Made by a program: the position numbers and the translations under genes
Notes under the pieces: generated by a model
What the model was told of the DNA's origin: nothing
What the model saw: only the letters and a program-made list of their open reading frames with translations
Databases searched by the model: none
Shown here: in pieces, positions 53,420 to 64,000 of the stretch
Numbering within the stretch: the stretch's first letter is position 1
How the letters are laid out: the number at the start of each line of letters is the position of its first letter
DNA from: Mycoplasmopsis columbinasalis
Lineage (GTDB): Bacteria > Bacillota_I > Bacilli_A > Mycoplasmatales > Metamycoplasmataceae
Assembly (NCBI RefSeq): GCF_900660705.1
Contig: NZ_LR215043.1
Coordinates: 785,457 to 849,456, forward strand
Length of the DNA stretch: 64,000 nucleotides
Reading direction: 5' to 3'

Positions 53420-56400
53420 ATGGGAAGAAAAAGAATTATCACACTTGGAGTTATTGGCGGAATTTTAGCACTTTCAGGCGGAATTAGTGCTGGTACATAC
53501 AAACTTGTGCAAAATCGAACTCAACTTGCGCAACAACATAATGTTGAACAACAGCTACAAAATGAATTACAAACTAACACCCAAATGGATGTTTTAAATG
53601 TAATTTATACTCCAACAAATTCAACACAAAAATTGGCTGACATCAGTCTTGCTGAAGCTGATCTCAATAATTTCCAATTATTGATTACGAATGATCGCGG
53701 AGTTGCGACTGTTTTTACACAAGTTTATCCTGATTATGATGTTACTTTTGCTTTTAAAGAAAGCGAGTTTTATGTTGCTCTAGGTAAGGCAAAGTTAATT
53801 ATTACCATCACCAACAAACTAAATCACAACGTGTCAAAAACTTTTGAATGACCAGAACTTTTTAGCGGTTTCAAAGTTGAACAAACCAGTTCAACAGACT
53901 TACCAACATTTGCGGATAATCTGTTAACTAACCCTGCTGCTACAGTAGTCTATGATGGCGATGTTGCTAAGATTTTACCTTCACAAGCCTCTGCTACAAA
54001 ACTTGTGTTTGGTTTTACTACGGCAACAAATACATTCGAAGACTTTCGTACAACTTACGGTGATCAAACAGGTGGCATCATCCCAGTTTTAGGTATTGAT
54101 CAAGCAAAAAGTAACGATCGCACAGGTGAACTTGCAGTTACTCTGCAACTAAAAATTCCAGCTACTGGTTATGAAACTAAAGTCAAATGAATTAAACTTT
54201 CAGGTTTTCAAACACAAACTGATGCAGACGGCGCACAACTTGAACAACTTTTAACAACAATTCAAACTTTGGACTACATTTCAGAAACTAAAAATCAGGT
54301 CTTAGTAGCTCAAGCACAAACAGAATTGGATAATTTTGGTTTATATGATAGCCAAAACCAACCAGTAGTTTTACCTGCTGATGTACTTGCAACCAAAGAA
54401 GTGCTTGAAACATCAGCTACTGCTGGTAGCATAAAGATTAATTTGACTTTAAGCAAAAATAATGTGACTAGAACTAAAACTTACCTTGTTGAAGGGTTTA
54501 AAACTGTACGGAACGTGCAAGAAGAAAGCTTAGCGGCTGAACTTGATAAGTTCACTAGAGTACGCGTTTCTGCAGATTTACAAACACAATTCGCACAAAA
54601 ATTGCCTTCGCAATTTGACTTAGATCTCATTTTGGGAGACTTAATTTTTAGTGTTGACGAGAGTGAAAAAACAATTCTTCAGTACAACAACAATAATGAT
54701 TTTAAACTTAATGTTGAAAAAACAGCAATGCGTCCTGTTGATCAAAATGGCCAACTTTTAGTTGATTTTTATCTTACTAACACGAATTTTGACAACGGTC
54801 AACTCAAAAGTGAAGTCAAAACTTTTACTTTAAGTGGGTTCAAAACCGCAAATAAGCTAGAAAAAGAACAAGCAATCACAACTTGAGTGCATGCTCTTGA
54901 CCACATTGAATTTCCACTTTCTAAAGATTATCAGCACTTTCTTGCGCTTGACCAAGCAACTTTAACTACTTTAATACTCAACAACCTCAAAGCATTTGAT
55001 AGTAATAATCAATTGTTAAGTTACGATTCTGCTTTAAACTATGAAGTAGTCGCTTTTAATCCTAGTCCTTTCCATGAGAGTGTTACTTTTAAATTACGTG
55101 TTAGTTATGATGATTTTGCACTGGAAACAAAAGAATTAACAATCAATAATTTAGAGACTCGCCAAGATTATGTACTTACACAAGCGGCTAACTCATTAGG
55201 TTATTATCAATGAAACACGCCAGACCAAAGTCCAGCCAGCGCCCACTTACCATCAGAAGTGGTTAGCGACTTTGAATTACGCAAAGGTTTTGTTGCCTAC
55301 CAACCAAATGGTCAAGTTTTCGAGAACCAAAATCAACACCTTACAATCACCACGATTAATTTCCTTTTTGACGATAAGAAAGGTGCTGTTACTTTTGAAA
55401 CGCGCTTTAATTATCGCGAAGGCGACAGTGTCGCAAAGAGCATTACTAAAAACTTTGAAGTTTATGGTTTTGCTACCAGCAATAGTTTCTACACTAACTT
55501 CTTACAAAATGAATTAGCACAAATTAAAACTGTTGCTTTTACTAATTATGCAATGTTAGCCTCGCAAGCCGCCGCAATTGTTGCCGATCCAACTCAAGCA
55601 AGAACAGTTATTAAACTTTATCGTGACGAACAACAAACTACTACTTACCAATCACCAAATGATGTGACATTAAGTTTTAGTGTGCGCAACTTCGATGAGA
55701 CTACTGGCCAATTGCAAATTTATGTGCATGCGACTAAAAATAGCTTCAGCGCCCAAAAGCTTTTCACACTTACAGGTTTTACAACTTTCAACCAAAATCT
55801 TTTGAACAAACTTGTTGCCGCAACAACCACTGAGAGCGTTGCCTTTAGTGCTACTATTGACAAAGAAGTAACTTCACCATTAGTGTTAGCTGATACTGAT
55901 TTAATCTTTAAAGATGACATTTTCACCAATATTCTTGGTGAATACAAAGATGACTTCGACGTTAGTTACACAATCACACAGCGTGATGCTAATGCTGGCG
56001 CTGTGGTTGTGACAGTGAGTTTTTGACCAATCAATCAACCAAACCTACGCCAAACCAAAGCGTTAACATTCACTGGCTTTAAAACTTTTGCAGCCTTTGC
56101 CCACGAAGTTTTCGATTCAATTACTGCACTGAAATTAAGCGAAAATCGTGTGCCTAATGAGTTCACTGCTACACAGGCGGCCGCGCACAAAAGTTGATTT
56201 GAACTTTGAACCAATACTAATAAATATCAAGCAAGTGTTTTGGCAGCTTTTGGTTTAGTGCCAACAATTGAAACGCTTGAAGCAAATGAAGCACGCAATG
56301 AAGTAACAGCTACAATTTCCGTGCCATTAACTTATCAAGGCGCAACTCCAACTGGTGACAATGGTAATAAATTAACAAAAACCTTAAGTTTAGGTGGTTT

Positions 56401-59400
56401 TTATAGTGCACAAAAACTAGAACTCAACCAATTACTTGCGCAACTTAATATTGATGCTGCGAACAAAAGTAACACCTTACTCAACCCAACAATGCCTTTT
56501 AACAAAGAAAGTTGAGATCGTGAACTTAACTTAGCGTGAACAACTAACGGTCAAGTCTTGAACTTGACTAGTGAAGCAAATTCGTTACAAGTGCAAGCAA
56601 CCCCAACACTTGATATTGAAAATGGAATTTTAACTTTAGTTGTTCAACTAGGTCGTCAAAATATTTGATCTGACCAACGCACCTTTAAAATAGCAGGATT
56701 TGCACGCTTAGCAGATGTAATTGCTCGTGAAAAAGCTAACTTACGAGCACATTTTAGTGGCACTGCAAGTGACTTTTTGCCAAGTCAAGCGGTGCGAAAC
56801 CAACAAAATAACACTTTCACATTATTAAATGGTGATACACAATATGTACCAAGTGCTCACTTTGCTCTTGCAGGTCCAGCTGAATTAATTCCACACGATG
56901 ACACTAGTAGTGTTACTTACAAACAAAACTTGGTTGTAGTCAACACCAACATTAACTTTACCTTCACAACTCAAATCAATGGTTTTAAAACGCAAGCACA
57001 ACACCGTGCCGAAACAATTTTGACTAACCTAACGGCTACTATCACACACAAGCAAACACTTTGACCAAGTACAGTGGAAGCAACACTAAGAGAAAATTTC
57101 TTTGCTAATGAGTTGTTAACTTTTGTTAACCAAAACAACCAACCAGTTGATCTTAAAGCTTTAGCGCAAGATGGTTTTACAGTCGCTTATGAAAACTTAA
57201 CTAGCGACAATCAAACCGGAACCTTATTCTTTGCGATAGCTATTCGCAAAGACGACTTCGTACGCACTAAATATTTTGAACTTACTGGCTTTAACGCCGT
57301 GAATACTTCTGAAACCAACCCACAAAATCAACCTGATGTACCTTTAACACTGCTTGAATTCAAACGCCTTGAATTAGCAGCTAACCTCAATAAAATTGGT
57401 AGATTCGCTACATACAAAGGTACCACACCAGCGCAAGGGTTATTTAATCACCAAGTGGACTTTTTCCAAGATGTGCAATTGTTCTACCAAAATAATTTTG
57501 ATCATTACCAACTGCCTCAAGATCTTGCTATCGTACTTACAAACACAACTTATGACACTGCCAATGACAAAATTATTTTTACAATCAAATTAGTTGATAC
57601 AGTTTATAACTTAGAATCAGAAACCAAAGACATTTACTTAGATGATATTTTTGGGACCGACCAAAGTGTTTTTGATTACTGATTAAGTTTGTCTTACCAC
57701 GCACAATTAAACACAACTAGTGCGCCTGAATTAAATAAACAAGGTACTTTAGCATCTTATACACCACGAAAATTTGTTCGAATTTTCAACGAATATGCTA
57801 ATCACGCCGGTTATAGAAGTGTTGATATCATTCGTTTGACTACACCTACTTATAATCTAGCTCAATTATTAGGAAACCAAAAACTCGCTGAACATGGAAT
57901 TCACTTTACTTTCCGCAATTGAATCACGCCGACAAGTGATGCTGATCCCGTGGCACAAACACAACTTACAGCTGTCGTTGTGTTACGAGTTGGCACCTAT
58001 ATGCGTGAACTTAACTTCACTTTTGATGGTTTTGCTAACGCAGAACAAGTACGAGCTGAATTCGAAGAACTTCAAAGACTTTTTAACAACCGCAAGGTTA
58101 AATTTTCTTGGGAAACCGCCGCTGAACTACCTCTTGTAAAAGCCGCTGGCGGTCTTAAGTACTTTACGCCAGAAAAATTCCTTAACCTTTTACACAATAA
58201 TAGCGCGGATGCACTTTATCAAATCGAAAATTTCATTTATGTGCAGGATGCAAATAACAACTTAATAAAATTACTTAATAATGATTACTTTAGACAAAAA
58301 GGTATTTCTATTGAATTGAATTCTTTAAGAACAGATCCATCACTGACTCGTTTAGAAGCTTCTTTCGAAATTCAAGCAATTGAAATGACAGATACAAATG
58401 AAGTTCAATTTGAACTTGGCGAACCGCGCTTGGCGCTTCCTTCCGAATTAACTGCTTTATGAACAGAACAAATTCGCAAAGCTAGTCTAGACACAAAAGC
58501 GCTTTTCCAAGACCAAGCGCATTTAGATTTTTATTACTTCACTCCGAGTGAATTTATAGACTTACTAAATGAAAATAGCCATAACTCAAGCTATCAACCA
58601 GAGAATTTATTCTACTTTAAAAATGGTCAGGACCAACTTATCAAATTACTCAATAACAACAATATTGCTCAAACTGGGGCGACAATTACTTTTGATAGTT
58701 GGAATCGTGCTGAATCTGTGGAAGGCAAATTAGTAGCAAACATCAATTTAACTATAAACAATGTTACAACTAAAGTTGTTTGTGAATTAAGTGGTTTTAA
58801 ATTAAACGACCAAGAAAGTATGGAGAAATTAGAATTAATTGACGATCTTAACTATATGGGTGAAAATCAAAGTCAAATTACCATTGAGGAATCTTTAGCG
58901 GAACAAAATCGTAATAATTGAGTCTTAACCTTCCGAAATCCAGACCAAAACAACGTTAATCCATGAGATGCTGGTTATTTCATTTTTGCAAAAAATACAA
59001 GTCTTTATCCTGAGATCCTATTATTTGCTTCACGCGCTGATTATGAAATGGCACTTAACGGAGGTTTATCTTACTCACCACCATATGATCGAGTTAAAAT
59101 TTTTCATTTTGCATTCCAGTTCAAAACGCCAGGCTGATTAAGTGTAGATTCGGGCGTAACTATTAAAAATGTATATCTTGCCAACTGGTCGACTGCGTTA
59201 GTGGGTTTTCATTCCGACACCAACGAAAACAATATATTTAACACCTTAACTGACACTAACACGGAGTTACCTACTAAAATCATTCGGACAAAAGATAAAA
59301 ACGAACCAACAGAACTTAGTCCTGTGGAATTTATTGAGAAATTGCGTAACCAAAATCTAAATGAAGGTCGCAATGAGAATGCGCTTTACTCACTAAGAAT

Positions 59401-59992
59401 TAAGTTTCTTCCTAAAAATGCCGCTATAAATGACAACGATAGCTACCACTGACACTTATTGCCTGGTGTTTTTGACGTAACTGATTGGCAAGGTGATTCT
59501 GAGAGAGTGACTTTGTGAGGAACTGGCAAGTATACGAACGAACTTGACCTTGAAACTGGTCAACCTGCTTCACCTGTTCCTTTTGCGCTTAATAAATTCT
59601 TTGGGAGAGACGAATATTTCGGCGAAGGAAAATACCTTAGCGATCCAGTGTCAGGCGAAGGCATCAATGTTGACACAGCATGAATCAGATTTCAAAAACT
59701 GGTTGCTACGCATCTTACTTTACCAAATGGTGAACGCAAACCAATTCTGCAAATTTATTACACAGCTACCTTTTTATATAATGAAATTTACCATATTGGA
59801 TACTTTGTTGCACAAGACACACTGGATTGAAAAGATTTCTCAGGACCAGATGTGGAATTACAACTTTCACCTGATCCATCTAATTTTGATAGTTACGAAG
59901 GTAAATTTGGATGACGTAGTTATATGAGCCCAGTTTATGCATATCGTAACGTTGAGTTTGATACTAAAATTCAGAAACCAAATAAAGATTAA
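53420..59992 (+). CDS. giant repeat surface protein, intact, 2190 aa (second paralogue)
   Basis: ATG 53420 (MGRKRIITLGVIGG) is preferred over an upstream in-frame ATG at 53393 because it matches the paralogues and has AGAGAAG before it. The frame passes about twenty TGA codons without TAA or TAG to TAA 59990-59992. A signal anchor (LGVIGGILALSGGISAGTYK) is followed by repeated units that end in SGFQT, EGFKT, SGFKT, TGFTT, LGGFYS or similar (about residues 150-1300), then by units with TPRKF, FTPEKFLNLL and YFTPSEFIDLL, each followed by an ENLFYF-like strand (about 1420-1830), and a C-terminal domain with WIRFQKLVATHL and DVELQLSPDP. The GF-ending units resemble Lipoprotein_17-type repeats of mycoplasma variable surface proteins. 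No C-terminal membrane helix is seen, so the N-terminal anchor should hold it outside the cell. Confidence 0.85.
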
Positions 59993-60018
59993 CGCAAACA
60001 AACCAATAAGTTTGTCAG

Positions 60019-60048
60019 CACACACAAAATTTGTGTGTGTTTTTTTTA
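60019..60048 (+). terminator. terminator of the second giant surface gene
   Basis: ACACACAAA/TTTGTGTGT hairpin with T8, about 30 bases after the stop codon. Confidence 0.85.
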
Positions 60049-60175
60049 AAATTTTGCCTGAATAAACAATAGTTCTGAAAATTTTCAATCGTAAGGAAAA
60101 AGACTATTTGCTAACAATTAATAAAATAAAATTAAACTCAAAATTTTGTTAAATAAAATCGAACAAAAAAATTAT

Positions 60176-60624
60176 GAAACCGGTTCACTCGATGTAATTG
60201 TGTAATTGCGCGACGGTTCAATAGTTAAAACATTTACTTTTACCATTGATGATTTTGATCTTTCAAATGCAACCGCACAAAAAATTTTGAATTCATAAGT
60301 TTCCTTCACGCATAATTGTTCACCCGAATAAAACAAAATATAATTTTTGCAGATGCATTTTAAACTATAGAAACAGATGAACTCTAACAATTAAAAAACT
60401 TGATGAAATTGGCCAAGAAATTTTTGAAGAAATAATAAATCCTTGAAAAATTACAAACACTGGTTTACAAATACACTAATTTACCCGATCCTGATAATGA
60501 TCGCGGAATTAATTGAGGTTACGAAGAAAGTATTGTTAAAGTTTCTTTAATACGTACATATAAGATCAAACTCTGAAGAACACCCAATGATACTGATACC
60601 TATCGGAGAGAATATAGGTTTTAA
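60176..60624 (+). pseudogene. decayed surface-protein fragment
   Basis: Short coding-like stretches in different frames are broken by TAA codons. One reads ETGSLDVIV, stop, then LRDGSIVKTFTFTIDDFDLS; a later one, in another frame, reads DNDRGINWGYEESIVKVSLI and ends at TAA 60622. W-containing and acidic composition is like the ends of the giant surface proteins. It is probably the remnant of a deleted paralogue or lipoprotein gene. The rest of 59993-60805 is very AT-rich and holds nothing else I recognise. Confidence 0.5.
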
Positions 60625-60805
60625 ACTTTGCGAAAAGAACATCTAAAAATTTCCGGAATGAAAAATAAAAATAAAACCATAAAATATATTTAAAGATTTT
60701 TTAATTTAACTATTTCATTAACGTATGTGTAATAAAACAGTATATTTTGTATATATAAATATTAGTAATACAAGTAACTAAATAAAATTGACTAAAGGAG
60801 TACTT

Positions 60806-63800
60806 ATGTCCAGAAAGAAAATTGTTTCTCTTGGAGTTATTGGCAGCATTCTTGCGCTCTCAGGAGGAATTAGCGGTACAACTTACACTCTAGTTAAAAA
60901 ACAAAACGAAAATCAAATCAAAACTAATCAACAAACACAAATTAGTAATGAATTGCAAACGATTATTAAGACAAATTTTGAAACCAATTCATTTACTATT
61001 AAGTACCAAAGTGAAATTCCAAACCAAAAATTAAATGAAATTAGCTTAAACGAAGCAAAACTTAGTAATTTTAAATTGTACGAAAACACATCAAACGGTA
61101 CAAGTGTTAATTTTGAAGTAGCTTATCCTGAATATGAAGTGATTTTTGCTTTTAAACCTGACGAATATTTTGTAGAGCTTGGATCTGCGCGTCTAATTTT
61201 AACGATTAGAAGTAAAAACGACCAAACTATTAAACAAACATTTGAATGACAAGAACTTTTTACTGGCTTTAAAGTTGAACAAAAAGCAAGTCAAAACTTA
61301 AATGAATTTGCAGATACTCTAATCAAAAATCCTAAAAATCAAGTTGTTTATACTAAAAACGAAAAAGAAATTTTACCTTCAGCAGTAAGTGATGCTGATT
61401 TTAGTTTTGGCCAGTTTACAGATGCGGGTCAGTTTGTTAGTTTTAGTGAATTGTATCAAGATCAAACTTCAACTATTACTCCGGTTTTTGCAATTGATCG
61501 AAACGAAAGTAGCGATGTTAATGGCTTATTGGTAGTTAACTTGCAACTAAAAGTCGCTAATATGAACGAAATTTACCAAACAGAAACACGCAAATTTAAA
61601 TTGTCTGGTTTTAAAACACAAGCTGATGCAGACAAAGAATTAGTTGATTCAACATTTAAACAAGATATTGCGAAAGTAGATTATCGCACCGACAAAAGTA
61701 AAATCAGAGTTGCTGAGGCAATCAATAACAATCCAAATGACAACTTTTTACTTATTGACCAAAATAACAATGAAGTTGCTCTTAATTTAATCACCAAGAC
61801 AATTGTGGCGGAACCAACTTCTACGGATGGCAGTGTAAAAGTTACTGTGACTCTTACTAAAGGCCAAGCGACAGCTTCAAGAGATTTTATTGTTGAAGGT
61901 TTTAAAACCAAAGAGACTGCAGACTATGAAATTTTAGCTACAGAATTAAATAAAATTACTGCAGCTAAAGTGGTTGACGAATTAGCCGCAAAATTTCCAA
62001 ACAACTTACCATCAAGTTTTAATCAACAAGAAATTGTGCAAAACCTAATTTTTGTTATCGATAATAATGAATTATCAGCAACACAGTACAACAATAATAA
62101 TGATTTTAAATTAGTAGTTGAACCAGCTAACATCGAACCAAAAGACCAGCAAGGTCAAATTGCAGTTAACTTTTTCCTTCGCAATACAAATTTCCCTAAC
62201 ATTCAAAGTCCAAAGACTTTATTCTTAACCGGTTTACAAACACAAACAAATCACCAACTTGAACAACTTGTGAATAATGCTGCTAAACAAGCAGTTGAAA
62301 TCAATTACGAAGGTACTAAGCAGTATGAATTTTTCACACAATCGAATTTAGCCGACTTTATTGCTAGCAAGTTAACATTTTTGAACGGTGATGGACAAAA
62401 ACTTACTTTTGACTCAGTTTTAAATTATGAAGTTGTTGATTTAGTTGCCAATGAATTTGTCGACACTGTCACTTTTAAAGTTAAATTTATTGCCGGCGAC
62501 TTTAGTGCAACTACACAAAAAACTTTTAAAATTTCACAGTTAGAAACTAAGCAAACTTATGCAGTGAATTCAGCGATGAGACAACTAGCAGCCTTTAAAT
62601 GAAATGCTCCTGAACAAAAGTCTGCACAAAACTTTTTACCTTCCCAAATTGTTGCAAGTCCAGAACTTCAGCAAAGATTTCAACCATTTGGTGTTGATGA
62701 ACAACCTTTTGTGAATCCTGACACACACTTAAAGCTCAATTTAACTAACTTTCGCGCTGATGACGCTAATGGCTTGGTTTTCTTTGACGTTGTTCTTAGT
62801 TACTCGAATTCACAAGCAGAACAAACCTACACTGCAACACAAACTCGAACAGGTGTAAGTGTAGCTGGCTTTGCGCCTGCAGATCTTTATTACAATCACC
62901 TACTTGAACGAGCCTTAAATGAAATTAAAGGCATAAAAATTAACGATTCAGAAGCATTACCTTCAGAAACAGTTTCAGCCTTGCAAACATGAGACCAAGA
63001 ACATGATACAATTTTGACTTTGGATACAAGCACCAACCCAACACCTGAGGGTGCTCCAGCTGTTGACATTAAACTTAGTTATACCTTTGAAAATGTTGAT
63101 GATAATGCTGGCACACTTACAATTATTATTACCGCCACAATCAATAACTTTGCGCAACAAAAACGTTTTGCGTTAACAAACTTAACAACTACTACTAAAC
63201 GAATGTTAACTCAATTAATTGCCGCTGTGACTAATGAAAACTTTAGTTTCAGTGACCGTGTTGACCGCACGAAAGCTGTGGCCTACCAACTTGAAAGTAA
63301 TGACTTAATTTTGCAAAAAGTAGGAGCACTTAGCACAATTGCCGACTGAGAAAACTTTTTTGATGTTGCTTATCAAATTAGTAGCACCGACCCTGACAGT
63401 GGCACCTTTGTAGTTAGTGTTACTTTTACTAACAAGCAAGACCCAACCTTAAGTGCTACTAAAGAAATAACATTCAATAATTACTTTAGAACTTTTAGTC
63501 AAGTTGCCGCCGAAGAATTAGCAGCAATTACTAGAGTTACTTTTAATAGAAATCCAAGTAATACTAAACCAAGTCAAGTTCAACCTGAGCAATTAATACT
63601 ATGAACAGCAAACGAAGCTGCTTATAGTGACTTTAGTGCCCTCAAAGATCGCAGAGCTAAAATTAAAAATTTAACTCCACACGACCAAACTGGTACACTT
63701 ACACTCGAAGTAGCACTTGCTAACGATTTTGCCGGTACCACAGAACTTACTAAAACTTTTACGCTCACTGGTTTCCAAAGCGCTACCACAGTGGCCTTAA

Positions 63801-64000
63801 ATAAACTTGCTGCCTCGCTTAGTGTAGAAGTTCCGAATAAGCAAAACCTTTTGGCAAACCCAAATCAAAACAATAATCTAGCACAATGGTCTGTTTTTCC
63901 GACCTTTGTTTGAAGCAAAGCTAATGCTCCTTACGACTTTGCTGCCAACAACATCAACTTGGAAATTACAGAGTTTTGAGCTGACATTTTTAAAGGTAGT
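60806..64000 (+). CDS. giant repeat surface protein, third paralogue, runs off the window
   Basis: ATG 60806 (MSRKKIVSLGVIGSILALSG) has AAAGGAG seven bases upstream; the frame stays open through several TGA codons to the window edge, 1065 residues so far. It has the same signal anchor and the same order of units ending in SGFKT, EGFKT, TGLQT, VAGFAP and TGFQS as the second paralogue. Sequence identity to it is moderate, higher in the unit ends and in blocks such as FAFKPDEYFVELGSARLILTI in part. No lesion is seen in the visible part. The stronger ribosome site and absence of a leader hairpin differ from the first two paralogues, so expression may be controlled differently. Confidence 0.85.

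Overview
The window is AT-rich DNA from a mollicute that reads TGA as tryptophan. Nearly every long gene (secA, dnaX, gpmI, a VirB4 ATPase, the giant surface proteins) runs through in-frame TGA codons and ends at TAA or TAG. The housekeeping gene order (dnaX-ybaB-recR-tmk-holB-rsmI; mraZ-rsmH-ftsA-like), the integrative conjugative element (ICE) of the mycoplasma type and the very large repeat-built surface proteins point to a Hominis-group mycoplasma (Mycoplasmopsis/Metamycoplasma/Mesomycoplasma in the broad sense). I cannot name the species. No tRNA, rRNA or CRISPR array was recognised.

Region 1 (1 to about 21.2 kb) is the right part of an ICE; its left end lies outside the window. The + strand carries a conjugation operon: membrane proteins, a 552-aa lipoprotein, a two-helix VirB2-like protein, a VirB6-like channel protein broken by one in-frame TAA, a tandemly duplicated small gene, a 176-aa unknown protein and a 967-aa VirB4/TraE ATPase. 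After its terminator comes a run of 48 A directly upstream of a -10 box, then a lipoprotein gene and a 4.9-kb surface-protein gene with a frameshift in a T run. Base usage changes at the poly-A and again near 14.8 kb, which suggests an AT-rich cargo block spliced into the ICE. A convergent intergenic region holds about sixteen 11-bp direct repeats. It is followed on the - strand by two DnaB-like helicases, and divergently by the DDE transposase that moves this type of ICE.

Region 2 (21.2-22.25 kb) has no gene. It holds a dense array of long stem-loops and about five 69-bp tandem repeats. One pair of flanking hairpins differs by a compensatory base change. This is the most unusual structure in the window.

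Region 3 (22.4-46.5 kb) is a chromosomal core. It contains a HAD phosphatase; a - strand operon of an alpha/beta hydrolase, a PD-(D/E)XK nuclease-like protein, nadE, yebC and a ZIP metal transporter; a YitT-family membrane protein; three overlapping small membrane proteins; mraZ (with a 10-bp-period operator) with rsmH and a divergent ftsA-like gene but no ftsZ; an M42 aminopeptidase; the dnaX-to-rsmI replication/repair operon; gpmI with a C-terminal extension of about 190 aa; a small unknown gene; and secA.

Region 4 (46.5-64 kb) is a family of three giant paralogous surface proteins on the + strand, each starting with the same signal anchor and built of repeated domains that end in G-F-K-T. 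The first has three homopolymer frameshifts and a nonsense codon, the second is intact (2190 aa), and the third runs off the window. A decayed gene fragment lies between the second and third.
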